Source of the DNA: Pseudomonas sp. P7548
Lineage (GTDB): Bacteria; Pseudomonadota; Gammaproteobacteria; Pseudomonadales; Pseudomonadaceae
DNA: 64,000 bases
Direction of reading: 5' to 3'
Assembly (NCBI RefSeq): GCF_013386585.1
Contig: NZ_JACARO010000018.1
Location: 1 to 64,000, forward strand
This document shows, in pieces, positions 20,422 through 30,128 of this stretch. The notes below the pieces were generated by a model, which saw only the letters and a list, made by a program, of their open reading frames with translations, made no database searches and was not told the DNA's origin. Made by a program: the position numbers and the translations under genes. The number at the start of each line of letters is the position of its first letter. Within the stretch, counting starts at the first letter, position 1.

Positions 20422-20451
20422 GAAAAAGCCCGCAGCGACGGCGGGCTCTTT
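20422..20451 (-). terminator. Terminator of sutA
   Basis: Seven-bp stem AGCCCGC/GCGGGCT followed on the minus strand by TTTTTC, just after the sutA stop. Confidence 0.8.
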
Positions 20452-20472
20452 CCTACAAGCAGGTGGCTGACC

Positions 20473-20799
20473 TCAGATAGGTCGGCTGCCGTACTTGTTA
20501 TCCGGCTTCTTCGGTGGATCTGCCACCACGTTGGCCTCGACTTCCTGCACTTTGCCGCCTTTGGCGAGGAATTCTTCCATCGCACGGGCCAGCGCATCGC
20601 GCTCTTTGTTCTTGGCTTCAACGCTCGGCAGTTCGTCTACCGACACAGCAGCCTTGGCTTTGCCTTTGGCGGCTGGAGCAGGTACATCATCGCCACCGTC
20701 GTCGTCAGCAACGTCTTCCGCCGCCGCTTCAAGACCTTCTTCGGTGTCGTCTTCGTCACCTACTTCGAGTTCGTCGTTTTCCAGATCATCGTCGCTCAT
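20473..20799 (-). CDS. sutA: SutA, RNA-polymerase-binding slow-growth regulator
   Basis: 108-residue SutA, a pseudomonad protein that binds RNA polymerase and adjusts transcription in slow-growing cells. It is recognised by the acidic, disordered N-terminus (DDDLENDELEVGDEDDTEE), the central helix (ERDALARAMEEFLAKGGKVQ) and the C-terminal VVADPPKKPDNKYGSRPI tail, which I recall as nearly invariant. Monocistronic, with its own terminator. Confidence 0.9.
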   Translation of the reverse strand: MSDDDLENDELEVGDEDDTEEGLEAAAEDVADDDGGDDVPAPAAKGKAKAAVSVDELPSVEAKNKERDALARAMEEFLAKGGKVQEVEANVVADPPKKPDNKYGSRPI

Positions 20800-20902
20800 G
20801 TTCTACCTCATGACTTGCGAAAAGCAGATTAGTTATAGCCCAGCTTCACCAACTGTCGAAGGCTGCCGGAAAAAAATCAACATCCACTGGATTTCCAGTG
20901 GC

Positions 20903-21328
20903 TTATGCCTCTTCACCGTGCAAGGTGACGAGGACTTTACGAGCACCGCCATGATCACGGTGCTCGCCCAGATAAACACCTTGCCAGGTCCCCATCGCCA
21001 AGCGGCCGGCCTTGACCGGCAAACTCAGCTGGCAGCCCAGGAGACTGGCCTTGAAGTGCGCCGGCAGGTCATCCGGACCTTCGTCGTTGTGTTCGAATCC
21101 GGCGCGGCCTTGCGGCACCAGCGAATTGAAGTAACGCTCGAAGTCACGGCGAACCGCCGGATCGGCATTCTCGTTGACGGTCAACGAGGCCGAGGTGTGC
21201 TGCAGCCACAGGTGCAAAAGCCCCACACGACAGGCCTTCAATTCAGGCAAGCCGGCCAGCAACTCATCGGTCACCAGGTGAAAGCCCCGGGGCTTTGCCC
21301 GCAGGGTAATCAGGGTCTGTTGCCACAT
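20903..21328 (-). CDS. YjbQ-family protein (UPF0047)
   Basis: 141-residue YjbQ/UPF0047 protein, linked to secondary thiamine-phosphate synthase activity. Family signatures seen are [26 protein letters not shown] and the C-terminal [18 protein letters not shown]; conserved histidines suggest a metal site. Lies between amtB and sutA. Confidence 0.9.
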   Translation of the reverse strand: MWQQTLITLRAKPRGFHLVTDELLAGLPELKACRVGLLHLWLQHTSASLTVNENADPAVRRDFERYFNSLVPQGRAGFEHNDEGPDDLPAHFKASLLGCQLSLPVKAGRLAMGTWQGVYLGEHRDHGGARKVLVTLHGEEA

Positions 21329-21498
21329 ACAGTTCTCCGCCCATCGGCGCGCATTCTAGCGCGCTCTGGGAAAAAACAAAGTGTCGAATACGCCTACATG
21401 CCTGTAAGACATTCGCATGCTCAAAAGTGCCGCGTGCGCCCCATCACAAACTCGACGCAAAAACCGGTACAGCGCCCTATGACTGACAAACACCAGAC

Positions 21499-21532
21499 AA
21501 AAAAATGCCCGGCAAGCCGGGCATCTTTTTTT
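21499..21532 (-). terminator. Terminator of glnK-amtB
   Basis: Eight-bp stem ATGCCCGG/CCGGGCAT with a 4-nt loop, flanked by A- and T-runs, directly after the amtB stop on the minus strand; can also act on the plus strand. Confidence 0.88.
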
Positions 21533-21539
21533 CGCGTAC

Positions 21540-22880
21540 TTACAAGTTGTAGCCGCGTTCGTTGTGTTGCGCCAGGTCGAGGCCAACCGCCTCTTCTTCT
21601 TCGGTAACCCGCAGCCCCATCACGGCATCCAGCACCTTGAGGATGATGAAGGTCACGATGGCCGTGTAGATCACGGTGAAGCCGACGCCTTTGCACTGGA
21701 TCCAGACTTGCGCCGCGATGTCAGTGGTGGCCGCGTTGAAGCCGCCCAGCGAAGGGGCAGCGAACACGCCGGTCAGGATCGCGCCGAGGATACCGCCGAT
21801 GCCGTGCACGCCGAAGGCGTCCAGGGAGTCGTCGTAGCCCAGTTTGCGTTTCAGGGTAGTGGCGCAGAAGAAGCACACCACGCCCGCTGCCAGGCCGATC
21901 ACCAGGGCGCCCATCGGGCCCACGGTGCCAGCGGCCGGAGTGATTGCGACCAGGCCAGCCACGACACCCGAGGCAATGCCCAGTGCGCTTGGCTTACCGT
22001 GGGTGACCCACTCGGCGAACATCCAGCCCAGGGCCGCAGCAGCGGTCGCGATCTGGGTAACCAGCATCGCCATGCCGGCAGTGCCGTTAGCCGCCGCAGC
22101 GGAACCGGCGTTGAAGCCGAACCAGCCGACCCACAGCATCGCCGCGCCCACCAGGGTGTAACCCAGGTTGTGCGGTGCCATTGGCGTGGTCGGGAAACCT
22201 TTGCGCTTGCCCAGTACCAGGCACGCCACCAGGCCAGCCACACCGGCGTTGATGTGCACTACGGTGCCGCCAGCGAAGTCCAGCACGCCCCAGTCGCCCA
22301 GCAACGAACCCGGACCGCCCCATACCATGTGGGCAATCGGCGCGTAGACCAGGGTGAACCAGACGCCCATGAAGATTAGCATCGCGGAGAACTTCATGCG
22401 CTCGGCGAAAGCACCGACGATCAGCGCAGGGGTGATGATGGCGAAGGTCATCTGGAAGGTGACGAACACCGCTTCAGGGAACAGCGCCGCAGGGCCGGTG
22501 ATGCTTGCCGGGGTGACGCCCGACAGGAACAACTTGGACAGGCCGCCCACGAAAGAGTTGAAGTTGACGACGCCTGCTTCCATGCCGGTGGTGTCGAACG
22601 CCATGCTGTAGCCGTAGACAAACCACAGAATGGTGATCAGGCCGGTGATGGCGAAGCACTGCATCATCACGGACAGAATGTTTTTGGAGCGAACCATGCC
22701 GCCGTAGAACAGCGCCAGGCCCGGAATGGTCATGAACAGTACCAGCGCGGTGGATGTGAGCATCCACGCGGTGTCGCCGGAATTGAGGACTGGAGCAGGG
22801 GCTGGATCCGCCGCCAATGCCAGGGCCGGCATTACGAGGGACAACAGGGCTCCTAGCCCTGCGAATTTACGCAGAGTCAT
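21540..22880 (-). CDS. amtB: Ammonium channel AmtB
   Basis: Inner-membrane ammonium/ammonia transporter, trimeric, 446 residues. Cleavable-type N-terminus (MTLRKFAGLGALLSLVMPALALA), then 11 predicted helices with the signatures FYGGMVRSKN, GGTVVHINAGVAG (pore histidine) and DAFGVHGIGGILG (second histidine). Start chosen at the ATG that gives the signal peptide. It is 34 bp after glnK; the pair forms the usual nitrogen-control operon. Confidence 0.96.
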   Translation of the reverse strand: MTLRKFAGLGALLSLVMPALALAADPAPAPVLNSGDTAWMLTSTALVLFMTIPGLALFYGGMVRSKNILSVMMQCFAITGLITILWFVYGYSMAFDTTGMEAGVVNFNSFVGGLSKLFLSGVTPASITGPAALFPEAVFVTFQMTFAIITPALIVGAFAERMKFSAMLIFMGVWFTLVYAPIAHMVWGGPGSLLGDWGVLDFAGGTVVHINAGVAGLVACLVLGKRKGFPTTPMAPHNLGYTLVGAAMLWVGWFGFNAGSAAAANGTAGMAMLVTQIATAAAALGWMFAEWVTHGKPSALGIASGVVAGLVAITPAAGTVGPMGALVIGLAAGVVCFFCATTLKRKLGYDDSLDAFGVHGIGGILGAILTGVFAAPSLGGFNAATTDIAAQVWIQCKGVGFTVIYTAIVTFIILKVLDAVMGLRVTEEEEAVGLDLAQHNERGYNL

Positions 22881-22914
22881 ATTGTTTTCTCCTGGGGCGT
22901 TGGGGTTTGGCGGC

Positions 22915-23675
<761 letters not shown>

Positions 23676-23936
23676 ATGCTCGCGCCCAAAGACCTCCTCG
23701 ACGCCCTGAGCGGCCACGCCTCTCGCCTGTTCAGCGGCGACACCCCGCTGCCCCGCAACGAAATCGAAAGCCAGTTCAAGGCGCTGCTGCAAAGCGGCTT
23801 CAGCAAACTCGACCTGGTCAGCCGGGAAGAGTTTGATAGCCAGATGGTCGTGCTGGCCCGTACGCGTGCACGGCTGGAGAGCCTGGAGGCGAAGGTGGCA
23901 GAGCTGGAAGCACGGCTGACACCGCCCACTGAATAA
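23676..23936 (+). CDS. ubiK: UbiK-type ubiquinone biosynthesis accessory factor (BMFP/YqiC)
   Basis: 86 residues, start ATG at MLAPKDLLDALSGHASRLF. Membrane-fusogenic coiled-coil protein of the YqiC/UbiK family: amphipathic N-terminal part and C-terminal coiled coil (RTRARLESLEAKVAELEARL). It supports aerobic ubiquinone synthesis with UbiJ. It lies between glnK and comM as in P. aeruginosa. Confidence 0.88.
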   Translation: MLAPKDLLDALSGHASRLFSGDTPLPRNEIESQFKALLQSGFSKLDLVSREEFDSQMVVLARTRARLESLEAKVAELEARLTPPTE

Positions 23937-23946
23937 CGCCGCCCTC

Positions 23947-24030
23947 TGTAGGAGCTGGCTTGCCAGCGATGAGGCCCTCAGGCTCAACACCTGCCTCCAG
24001 GTCGCCATCGCCGGCAAGCCGGCTCCTACA
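23947..24030. repeat. REP doublet, TAGGAGC(T/C)GGCTTGCC type
   Basis: Inverted units TGTAGGAGCTGGCTTGCCAGCGAT and complement (right unit with GCCGGCTCCTACA), between ubiK and comM. Different sequence family from the GAGCGGGCTTG elements. Confidence 0.85.
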
Positions 24031-24131
24031 GGTTACCGATACGTTCTGTAAAACCTCCCCCGCCTCGCTCTCTCCCACCTCGTCTACCCTTGAAAAACCG
24101 CAGGAAGCGGCCCTCCATTCAAGGAACGAGC

Positions 24132-24809
24132 ATGTCCCTCGCCATCGTCCACAGCCGCGCCCAAATCGGCGTTGAAGCCCCTGCCGTCACCGTCGAAGTG
24201 CACATGGCCAACGGCCTGCCATCCCTGACCCTGGTCGGCCTGCCCGAAACCGCCGTCAAGGAGAGCAAAGACCGCGTACGCAGCGCGATCCTCAACAGCG
24301 CACTGCAATACCCCGCCCGCCGTATCACCCTCAACCTCGCGCCCGCCGACCTGCCCAAGGACGGCGGGCGTTTTGATCTGGCGATTGCCCTGGGGATCCT
24401 CGCGGCCAGCGTGCAGGTGCCGTCGTTGATGCTCGACGATGTGGAATGCCTGGGAGAACTTGCGCTGTCGGGCGAGGTGCGCGCAGTGAAGGGAGTGTTG
24501 CCAGCTGCGCTGGCGGCACGCAAGGCCGGGCGCACCGTGATAGTGCCCCGGGCGAATGCCGAGGAGGCGTGCCTGGCGGCGGGGTTGAAGGTGATCGCGG
24601 CGGACCATCTGCTGCAAGTGGTGGCGCACCTCAATGGGCATCAGCCCATCGAGCCCTACACATCTGATGGTTTGCAGTACCTGAACAAACCTTACCCGGA
24701 CTTGAGCGAAGTCCAGGGTCAACTGGCAGCCAAGCGTGCGCTGCTGATCGCGGCGGCGGGCGCGCATAACCTGCTGATGTTGTGTGACAAAACACCCAAT
24801 CGCTTTTGA
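24132..24809 (+). pseudogene. comM: comM 5' fragment (YifB/Mg-chelatase-like), interrupted by island
   Basis: ComM is a hexameric helicase promoting branch migration in natural transformation. Codons 1-215 (24132-24776) encode the intact N-terminal ChlI-like domain (SLAIVHSRAQIGVEAPAVTVEV... to LLIAAAGAHNLL). The next ten codons (MLCDKTPNRF, stop at 24809) come from the island. The ATP-binding part is on the far side at 33684, so the protein is truncated before the Walker A motif. Joining 24776 to 33684 restores one reading frame of 499 codons including stop. Confidence 0.93.
24760..24800. mobile_element. attL, left junction of comM island
   Basis: Core TGCTG at 24772-24776 is shared with attR (33679-33683). 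Bases 24779-24800 form the element-side 22-bp arm (GTTGTGTG...CACCCAAT), which pairs with the arm at 33656-33677 with 18 of 22 matches when inverted. Bases left of the core are comM. Confidence 0.8.
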
Positions 24810-24899
24810 TAGAAGTTCCAGTTCTAGGAATGAAACGGTTATAGTGAGTCCGGCTGTGACCCCAACACTAAAACGGATGTGACTTTATAAGGATACATA

Positions 24900-26078
24900 A
24901 TGCAAGTTTCGATTATCGCGCAGCCCGGCCAACAACTTGGGAACGAAATATCAAACCTATTAGACTCGGGCTACATTTTCCAAGAAATAGCGTTTGTATC
25001 CGCATTTGTTGGGTTACGGGCTGTTCTTCGACTGAAAGACAAATTTCAAAATCACGCCCAAAACAACAGTCGCATTAACTTCACTGTCGGAATTGATCTT
25101 GGTGGCACAAGCAAAGATGTCCTAGAAGAACTGAATTCCTGGCCAGCAACAACTCACATCGTTCACAACCCTATTCCAAGAATTACATTTCATCCGAAAC
25201 TATACTACTTCAAGTCACAAAACTTTGCTGTTTTGTATGTGGGGTCAAACAACTGGACAGATGGCGGACTTTACACAAACTACGAATTAGCCACCAAATA
25301 TGAATTCGCCTTCCCCCAAGACGAACACAATTTTCATAACATAATTATGCAGTTGCAACAATTCCTAAACCCCAGTGGACTAACGACTCAATTGCTTACA
25401 TCACAATTGATTCACGAATTGTCACAACGTGGAACCATTGTTTCGGAGCAAGAAGCAAGAAGACGGCGCAACTATACGGTTAACCCAGTGGGCGCTGGAC
25501 TCCCGCCAAATCCGTTTAGTCCAATGGCACATCCCTTGCCACCGCTGCTGCCTAGCCACTTGCGCGCACGCGAGCAAGCGGTTGCTCCCGCTCCTATGAT
25601 TCAGAACCCACCAGTATTTCAGCCAAATGTCAGGCCTACCGGAGTACTTGTATGGCGTAAACTGCTCTCAGCGAGTGACGTTCTATCTACAAGGCCAGGA
25701 TCGAACCCTGTAGGGGGCGTACGCTTGACCCAGGCGCGCTTTGAGGTAGCGAATGAACGCATAGATCAGACCGAATACTTCCGAAATTTGTTCAGCAACT
25801 ATCATTGGCAGCAAGAACTGGGTAGAAATCGAAATTCCAGTCAAGAAGTCGCAGTCATCCCAATGAGGATTTCAATTAGAAATCACGATTATGGAGTGCA
25901 TTTCTTCGAAGTTAGTCACAAGCCCGACGGCGAAGCAGGTCAGAACAACTATACAACGATACTGCGCTGGGGGCGGGAATTCACACCAATTATCCCAGGT
26001 CTAAATCTGACGGATCACTGGCTATCCCTCTACGAGACAACGGACCCTGAGGTCCGATTCTATATTGACATCCCGTAG
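24900..26078 (+). CDS. Phospholipase-D-fold nuclease, probable restriction endonuclease
   Basis: 392 residues, ATG with AAGGA site 8 nt upstream. The N-terminal domain (1 to about 190) has one HKD-type motif, H98-P-K100-LYYF followed by GSNN (115-118) and E129, as in BfiI/NgoFVII-type restriction enzymes, which dimerise to build one active site and need no metal. A proline-rich linker (about 195-255) leads to a C-terminal domain (256-392) of unknown sequence specificity, possibly a B3-like DNA-binding fold. It converges on an adenine methylase gene 27 bp away, which supports restriction. It could also be a stand-alone antiphage nuclease. Family assignment from motif only. Confidence 0.72.
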   Translation: MQVSIIAQPGQQLGNEISNLLDSGYIFQEIAFVSAFVGLRAVLRLKDKFQNHAQNNSRINFTVGIDLGGTSKDVLEELNSWPATTHIVHNPIPRITFHPKLYYFKSQNFAVLYVGSNNWTDGGLYTNYELATKYEFAFPQDEHNFHNIIMQLQQFLNPSGLTTQLLTSQLIHELSQRGTIVSEQEARRRRNYTVNPVGAGLPPNPFSPMAHPLPPLLPSHLRAREQAVAPAPMIQNPPVFQPNVRPTGVLVWRKLLSASDVLSTRPGSNPVGGVRLTQARFEVANERIDQTEYFRNLFSNYHWQQELGRNRNSSQEVAVIPMRISIRNHDYGVHFFEVSHKPDGEAGQNNYTTILRWGREFTPIIPGLNLTDHWLSLYETTDPEVRFYIDIP

Positions 26079-26105
26079 AGGAGAACCACTCCAACTAGGC
26101 GTATG

Positions 26106-27755
26106 TTAAATGAGCTCATCCAGTGGCTCGCTAGTCGACCTCTGACGACGATCACGAAGCATACGCCAACCTTCTAAAATCTGATCTTGATCGGCTCTAG
26201 AGACACCAAGCCCACCCAAAACCAACCATCCTTGGCGAGTCAAAACCTCATGCGTCGAACGAGTTCTGATTGACTTATCCAATTCTAAAAGGTCAATCGA
26301 AACGTTAGGCGTTGGTATTACCAGTTTGTTAATTTCAGACGGAATTAACTCCAGCACCCCCCCTCCATAGTGTCGACTTTCCAATTCAGCACTTAGTGCT
26401 GTCAGCGGGTTAATGAAGCAGCCAACAAGCTGCTCTGCCGCAACGCCGTATGACTTAATTCGATAGGCCGTATCAGTAGTATATGCCCCCAACTGGTTCA
26501 ATATTAACCGTGGAGTGTTATGCGATCGTTTCAGCATACCTATCTCACTGTAATGAACAGAGGGGACTTTAAACCATGGCGTCCGAATTCTGCATTTGTA
26601 ACGAGTATGCAGATTTTCAGCTTCTCCTTGTGCTATGTAAGACCTTGCATTTTCATCAAGCCCTTCAAGACCATCCTTGAACCACAAAAAGTTTGTTGGG
26701 GAACCTTTTTTCGCGTTCGCTTTATGTTGACGATCATCGTAAATTATACCAGGGCAATGCTCACTACGACCGAACATTGGATATGCCCACTTGTGCAGCT
26801 TGTTTAACTCTACAGTTTCATCAGAAACGAGGAAAAACTTGTTTGCACCCGTTACAATTCCAACTTCCACCTTCGCTATATCTTTGAATCGATGTACATC
26901 TTTATGTCTGGATATTTCGTTAAATAGATTTCTAGTGCTCACATCAAGTAACGCGCGAGTCCATTTCCCCGCTACCGTTTCTCCGTTTATAGCCTTGGGT
27001 GCACGAAATACTTCCGATGGGTTCAAGTGAACAAAGTCCCGCCCTTTCACCGGGTATATACCCAGTCCTTCTGTTATTTCATCAGGGTCTAGCTTTTTTT
27101 CCGCCATCAGAATCACAGCACCTTGCAACGTCCCTTCAAACCACAGGTCCTCAGGATCAACTATGACAATTCTGCTGCACTCATGACCCATGTATGACCG
27201 CAACGATTGAGCGTGTGTCACATGGATAATTTCAGCGGGAACTACCATTGCAAGACGACCACCCGGCCGTAATAACTTTAACGATGCAAGGATAAAAGGA
27301 ACCCAAGCATTTGTATGCTTTGTGAATGGAAGACCTAGCCCTTTAAAGATCAGCTCTGCGTTCGCCTGAAACGGTTCCGGCAGGTATTGGTAGCGAATAA
27401 AAGGCGGATTACCAAGTACAGCGTCAAACCTAACGTTGCTTGACCACATACTTCTGATGGACCAACCCAGAAAATCTTCATTGAGTATGGTAGTACTCTT
27501 CGACCCTGCCTTTTTTGCTCGATCATGAGCCTTCGCTGCCTCATCTGGCTCCAGCTCAAAGCCCATGACCTCGGCATTACGTACTGCCGAAACTTCCGCC
27601 ACTGATTCTAAAAAGACACCATCACCACAGCTTGGCTCTAGAATTCTTTTGGGTGCAATTTCGCCCACCCATCGCGTGAGAAACAATGCCAAGTCAAACG
27701 GGGTGTAATATCCACCGCGAAGCTTTTGGGCCGTTTCGTTTTCAATAAAGTTCAT
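26106..27755 (-). CDS. N6-adenine DNA methyltransferase, TaqI/Eco57I-like
   Basis: 549 residues. Motif X is GYYTP (16-20), SAM-binding motif I is ILEPSCGDGVFL (38-49), and catalytic motif IV is NPPF (116-119), the gamma-class pattern for adenine-N6 methylation. The C-terminal half (about 290-520) has the character of a target recognition domain (VGIVTGANKFFLV, and SHNTPRLILNQLGAY). It starts 11 bp after the HTH gene and is convergent with the PLD nuclease, so it is probably the protective half of a type II system. The recognition site cannot be read from sequence. Confidence 0.85.
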   Translation of the reverse strand: MNFIENETAQKLRGGYYTPFDLALFLTRWVGEIAPKRILEPSCGDGVFLESVAEVSAVRNAEVMGFELEPDEAAKAHDRAKKAGSKSTTILNEDFLGWSIRSMWSSNVRFDAVLGNPPFIRYQYLPEPFQANAELIFKGLGLPFTKHTNAWVPFILASLKLLRPGGRLAMVVPAEIIHVTHAQSLRSYMGHECSRIVIVDPEDLWFEGTLQGAVILMAEKKLDPDEITEGLGIYPVKGRDFVHLNPSEVFRAPKAINGETVAGKWTRALLDVSTRNLFNEISRHKDVHRFKDIAKVEVGIVTGANKFFLVSDETVELNKLHKWAYPMFGRSEHCPGIIYDDRQHKANAKKGSPTNFLWFKDGLEGLDENARSYIAQGEAENLHTRYKCRIRTPWFKVPSVHYSEIGMLKRSHNTPRLILNQLGAYTTDTAYRIKSYGVAAEQLVGCFINPLTALSAELESRHYGGGVLELIPSEINKLVIPTPNVSIDLLELDKSIRTRSTHEVLTRQGWLVLGGLGVSRADQDQILEGWRMLRDRRQRSTSEPLDELI

Positions 27756-27766
27756 GAATGCCGCCC

Positions 27767-28063
27767 TTATAAATTCGCTGTAACTTTAGGTGATCCCACG
27801 TTACTACCGCGAAATTTACCCTTATTGCTTCCGCCTCGCGGCTTACACGGTGAAAAATCGATTCTAGTTAGCACGGTCCGATAATCAATGCCCCGCTCCG
27901 CCATTTCAGCCATTAACGCAGCGATAACGGCAATATGTGGTGGTACGCCCCCCTGCACTGCGTGATTCGAAATCGAGTTGGGGTTTTGCTTGATCAACTC
28001 TGCGAACGCCTTTACCGATAAGCCAGCTTTACCGAGCTGCCTACGAAACTCTTCATAGGTCAT
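27767..28063 (-). CDS. HTH protein upstream of methylase, possible controller
   Basis: 98 residues from the ATG of MTYEEFRRQLGKAGLSVKAF; a TTG start five codons earlier is possible. A helix-turn-helix is suggested by KAGLSVKAFAELIKQNPNSISNHAV, followed by a helical part and a basic tail (PCKPRGGSNKGKFRGSN). Co-directional with the methylase, gap 11 bp. Restriction systems often carry a small controller gene here, but the fold differs from classic C proteins, so the role is inference. Confidence 0.65.
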   Translation of the reverse strand: MTYEEFRRQLGKAGLSVKAFAELIKQNPNSISNHAVQGGVPPHIAVIAALMAEMAERGIDYRTVLTRIDFSPCKPRGGSNKGKFRGSNVGSPKVTANL

Positions 28064-28479
28064 TTGTACCAGCCCCAAATGTCAGTTCAGCATTATCTCA
28101 CACATCAAGCAATGTATGCAACACAGCATTTGATGTGTTCGATCATTCCATACCACATGACGCACCATGACGCCTACACCAAACGCGCCTCCCGCTGACG
28201 GGCACAGCCCACTGAAATAACCGAAAATTTCGCACTCAATGTTTAGAATCAACTTTTTGTCGGTTATTCTGATTTGACAGAGCGAAAAGCAAACCGCTTT
28301 TGCCCAATCGAAAATCCTTTGCACGCCGCCAACAGTACTGCTTTGAGCGTATATCCCTGCGTGCACTCTTTTAATATCTATGAACATGTACCTATAGGCA
28401 TAGCCTTATCTAACCCATAACATTCTATACATTATGACCATAATAATATAGAACCAAAAACAAGGTAACAAATCGAAAA
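28064..28479. other. Divergent promoter region, HTH gene / Gp2-like gene
   Basis: About 415 bp. It includes a 9-bp inverted repeat (ACACATCAA at 28100-28108, TTGATGTGT at 28130-28138) 40-75 bp before the HTH start, a candidate operator. The part near 28390-28470 is very AT-rich and probably promotes the Gp2-like gene. A 101-codon minus frame here (28082-28387) has no recognisable features and was not called. Confidence 0.5.
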
Positions 28480-29124
28480 ATGAAAATGAAAGAAAGTTTC
28501 AATGATACATTCAAAGGCCTTAAAGTAAATGCCAGCAAAGCCAAGCGCTACGGCGTATATCCTGTCATTTTAGATCGTATGTACAGCCAAATGATTAATC
28601 TGCAGAGCTACCACTCTCGTATAACAGTGGTTCGAATCGATCTGCATTTTCCAGCAAGCCACACGCATGACCATAAGTGCGAAAATACGATCATCAGTCG
28701 GTATATCAAAACTTGTAAAGCTGATCTTGGTTCAAAGGATTGGAGCAAGCATAAACGTGTTATTCATGGGTGGGTGAAGGAAATTGGTAATTCTGGTAAG
28801 CCACACTATCATTTGTTTTTCGGATTCCAGACCCTGCACCGCAACCTGGGGTTGATTTCAGGTGATGGTCATACAGGCATGTGGGAACTGTTCGAGCGAC
28901 GCTGGAAAGAGCTTACAGGCGGTTCTGTGCAGCTCATCAGGCCGCACTTCTTAGAGCGTGATCACGGCCAGGAGTTTGCCGATTGTTTTTACCATCTCAG
29001 CTACCTTGCCAAAATCAGGGATAAACATTTTGGGACTGGCGAAACGCACCGTCGATTTGGGTTTTCGAAACTAACACCAAAGCAGATGCCGCCAACTGTA
29101 CTGGAAGAATTAATGGCAGCCTGA
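28480..29124 (+). CDS. Inovirus Gp2/YagK-YfjJ-like replication protein
   Basis: 214 residues resembling the YagK/YfjJ C-terminal family (inovirus-type Gp2), found in filamentous phages and satellites and in cryptic prophages. Visible traits are VVRIDLHFPASHTH (metal-binding-like HUH-adjacent pattern), WVKEIGNSGKPHYHLFF (H-x-H-like, consistent with a rolling-circle relaxase fold) and FYHLSYLAK with a tyrosine. Role as an initiator of island replication is inference. Stands alone, followed by a 7-bp stem-loop (ATAGCCT/AGGCTAT) after the stop. Confidence 0.7.
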   Translation: MKMKESFNDTFKGLKVNASKAKRYGVYPVILDRMYSQMINLQSYHSRITVVRIDLHFPASHTHDHKCENTIISRYIKTCKADLGSKDWSKHKRVIHGWVKEIGNSGKPHYHLFFGFQTLHRNLGLISGDGHTGMWELFERRWKELTGGSVQLIRPHFLERDHGQEFADCFYHLSYLAKIRDKHFGTGETHRRFGFSKLTPKQMPPTVLEELMAA

Positions 29125-29292
29125 ATAGCCTAATGCCATTCAGGCTATCTGCAAGCGCGCAGGAGCGGCTTTAAACATTTGGCAATGGCACGCCAGCCCT
29201 GGGAGCTTCGTGGCCTCCCAAAAGCTGCATATGCGCCGCGTGCGTTCTTTTGTAAACAGTATGACTGCTTTAACTTTATGCCACCGCATTTG

Positions 29293-30117
29293 TCATAAAG
29301 CTAAATCTTCTGGTGTAAATGTCATACCGAATGAACGGTATGCTTTGATGTCCCTTGGATTCATGCCCTGAACTTCATTCAATCGACCAATATTCTTGAT
29401 AGCTACTACCACAGAATGATCGTAAGGGGCATCTCCGCTCGACTTTGTGATATCCGCCGATGTGATCGTTCCGTCGGCAGCCATACCGATTTGAACTGTG
29501 GTAGCCAAGTTGCGCCGCGCACTTGGAGGACGGGTCCAGCCCTCGGAGGCTCTGGCTTTGACCAAGTCACTAATACTCGCGGCTTCCAGATCGTAGATCA
29601 CATCAGGTCGAGCCTTGCCTAATGCAATGCTCGGTGGAAGCGCGATGCAGTTAACAAGATATACACCCATCCCGAATTCAGCCCGCATGCACTGAAAGTA
29701 CATTTCACGACCGACATCGATATTGGCAGCGAACTCCCGATTAGGCTGTAACTCGGCAGCCTTTAATTGGTTACCAACGACCGACCAAGATGCGGCTTGA
29801 ACCGGTGCCAGAGTAACGGTCACAGCCGTTTTCTTTCCGAAATCCAAGATGAAATTGGCATTACCGTTGTCCGCGACGATTTTATCGATACGACCGTGGT
29901 AAAGCCTAGGTTGAGAATATTTGATTTCTGCACGCGCTTGATTTGCCCGCCAATCGTTGAAGATTTGGGTAGCGCCTACGGCTTTTGAAAAATTCCAATC
30001 CGTGGTTTCGACGACATTTAACAACCGTGTATTGAAGTAGCTCGACGCCCCATTATCGTAGTCAGCTTGAGCCACGAATGAGACCGACAGCAACGCGACC
30101 ATCAACGAATATTTCAT
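29293..30117 (-). CDS. Secreted protein with OB-like and TonB-C-like domains
   Basis: 274 residues from ATG at 30117. Signal peptide MKYSLMVALLSVSFVAQA. The middle (about 45-160) resembles the tRNA_anti-like/OB-fold of putative lipoproteins (RLYHGRIDKIVADNGNANFILDF). The C-terminal part (about 195-270: TTVQIGMAADGTITSADITKSSG) resembles TonB/TolA C-terminal domains. There is no membrane anchor or proline-rich spanner, so it is not a normal TonB. Lies 11 bp after the small membrane protein gene. Function unknown. Confidence 0.65.
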   Translation of the reverse strand: MKYSLMVALLSVSFVAQADYDNGASSYFNTRLLNVVETTDWNFSKAVGATQIFNDWRANQARAEIKYSQPRLYHGRIDKIVADNGNANFILDFGKKTAVTVTLAPVQAASWSVVGNQLKAAELQPNREFAANIDVGREMYFQCMRAEFGMGVYLVNCIALPPSIALGKARPDVIYDLEAASISDLVKARASEGWTRPPSARRNLATTVQIGMAADGTITSADITKSSGDAPYDHSVVVAIKNIGRLNEVQGMNPRDIKAYRSFGMTFTPEDLAL

Positions 30118-30128
30118 CTGCGCTCCTG

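Noticed and set aside
28082..28387. 101-codon minus-strand frame in the island
   Set aside because: No ribosome site, composition unlike its neighbours, overlaps the likely promoter region and the inverted repeat.
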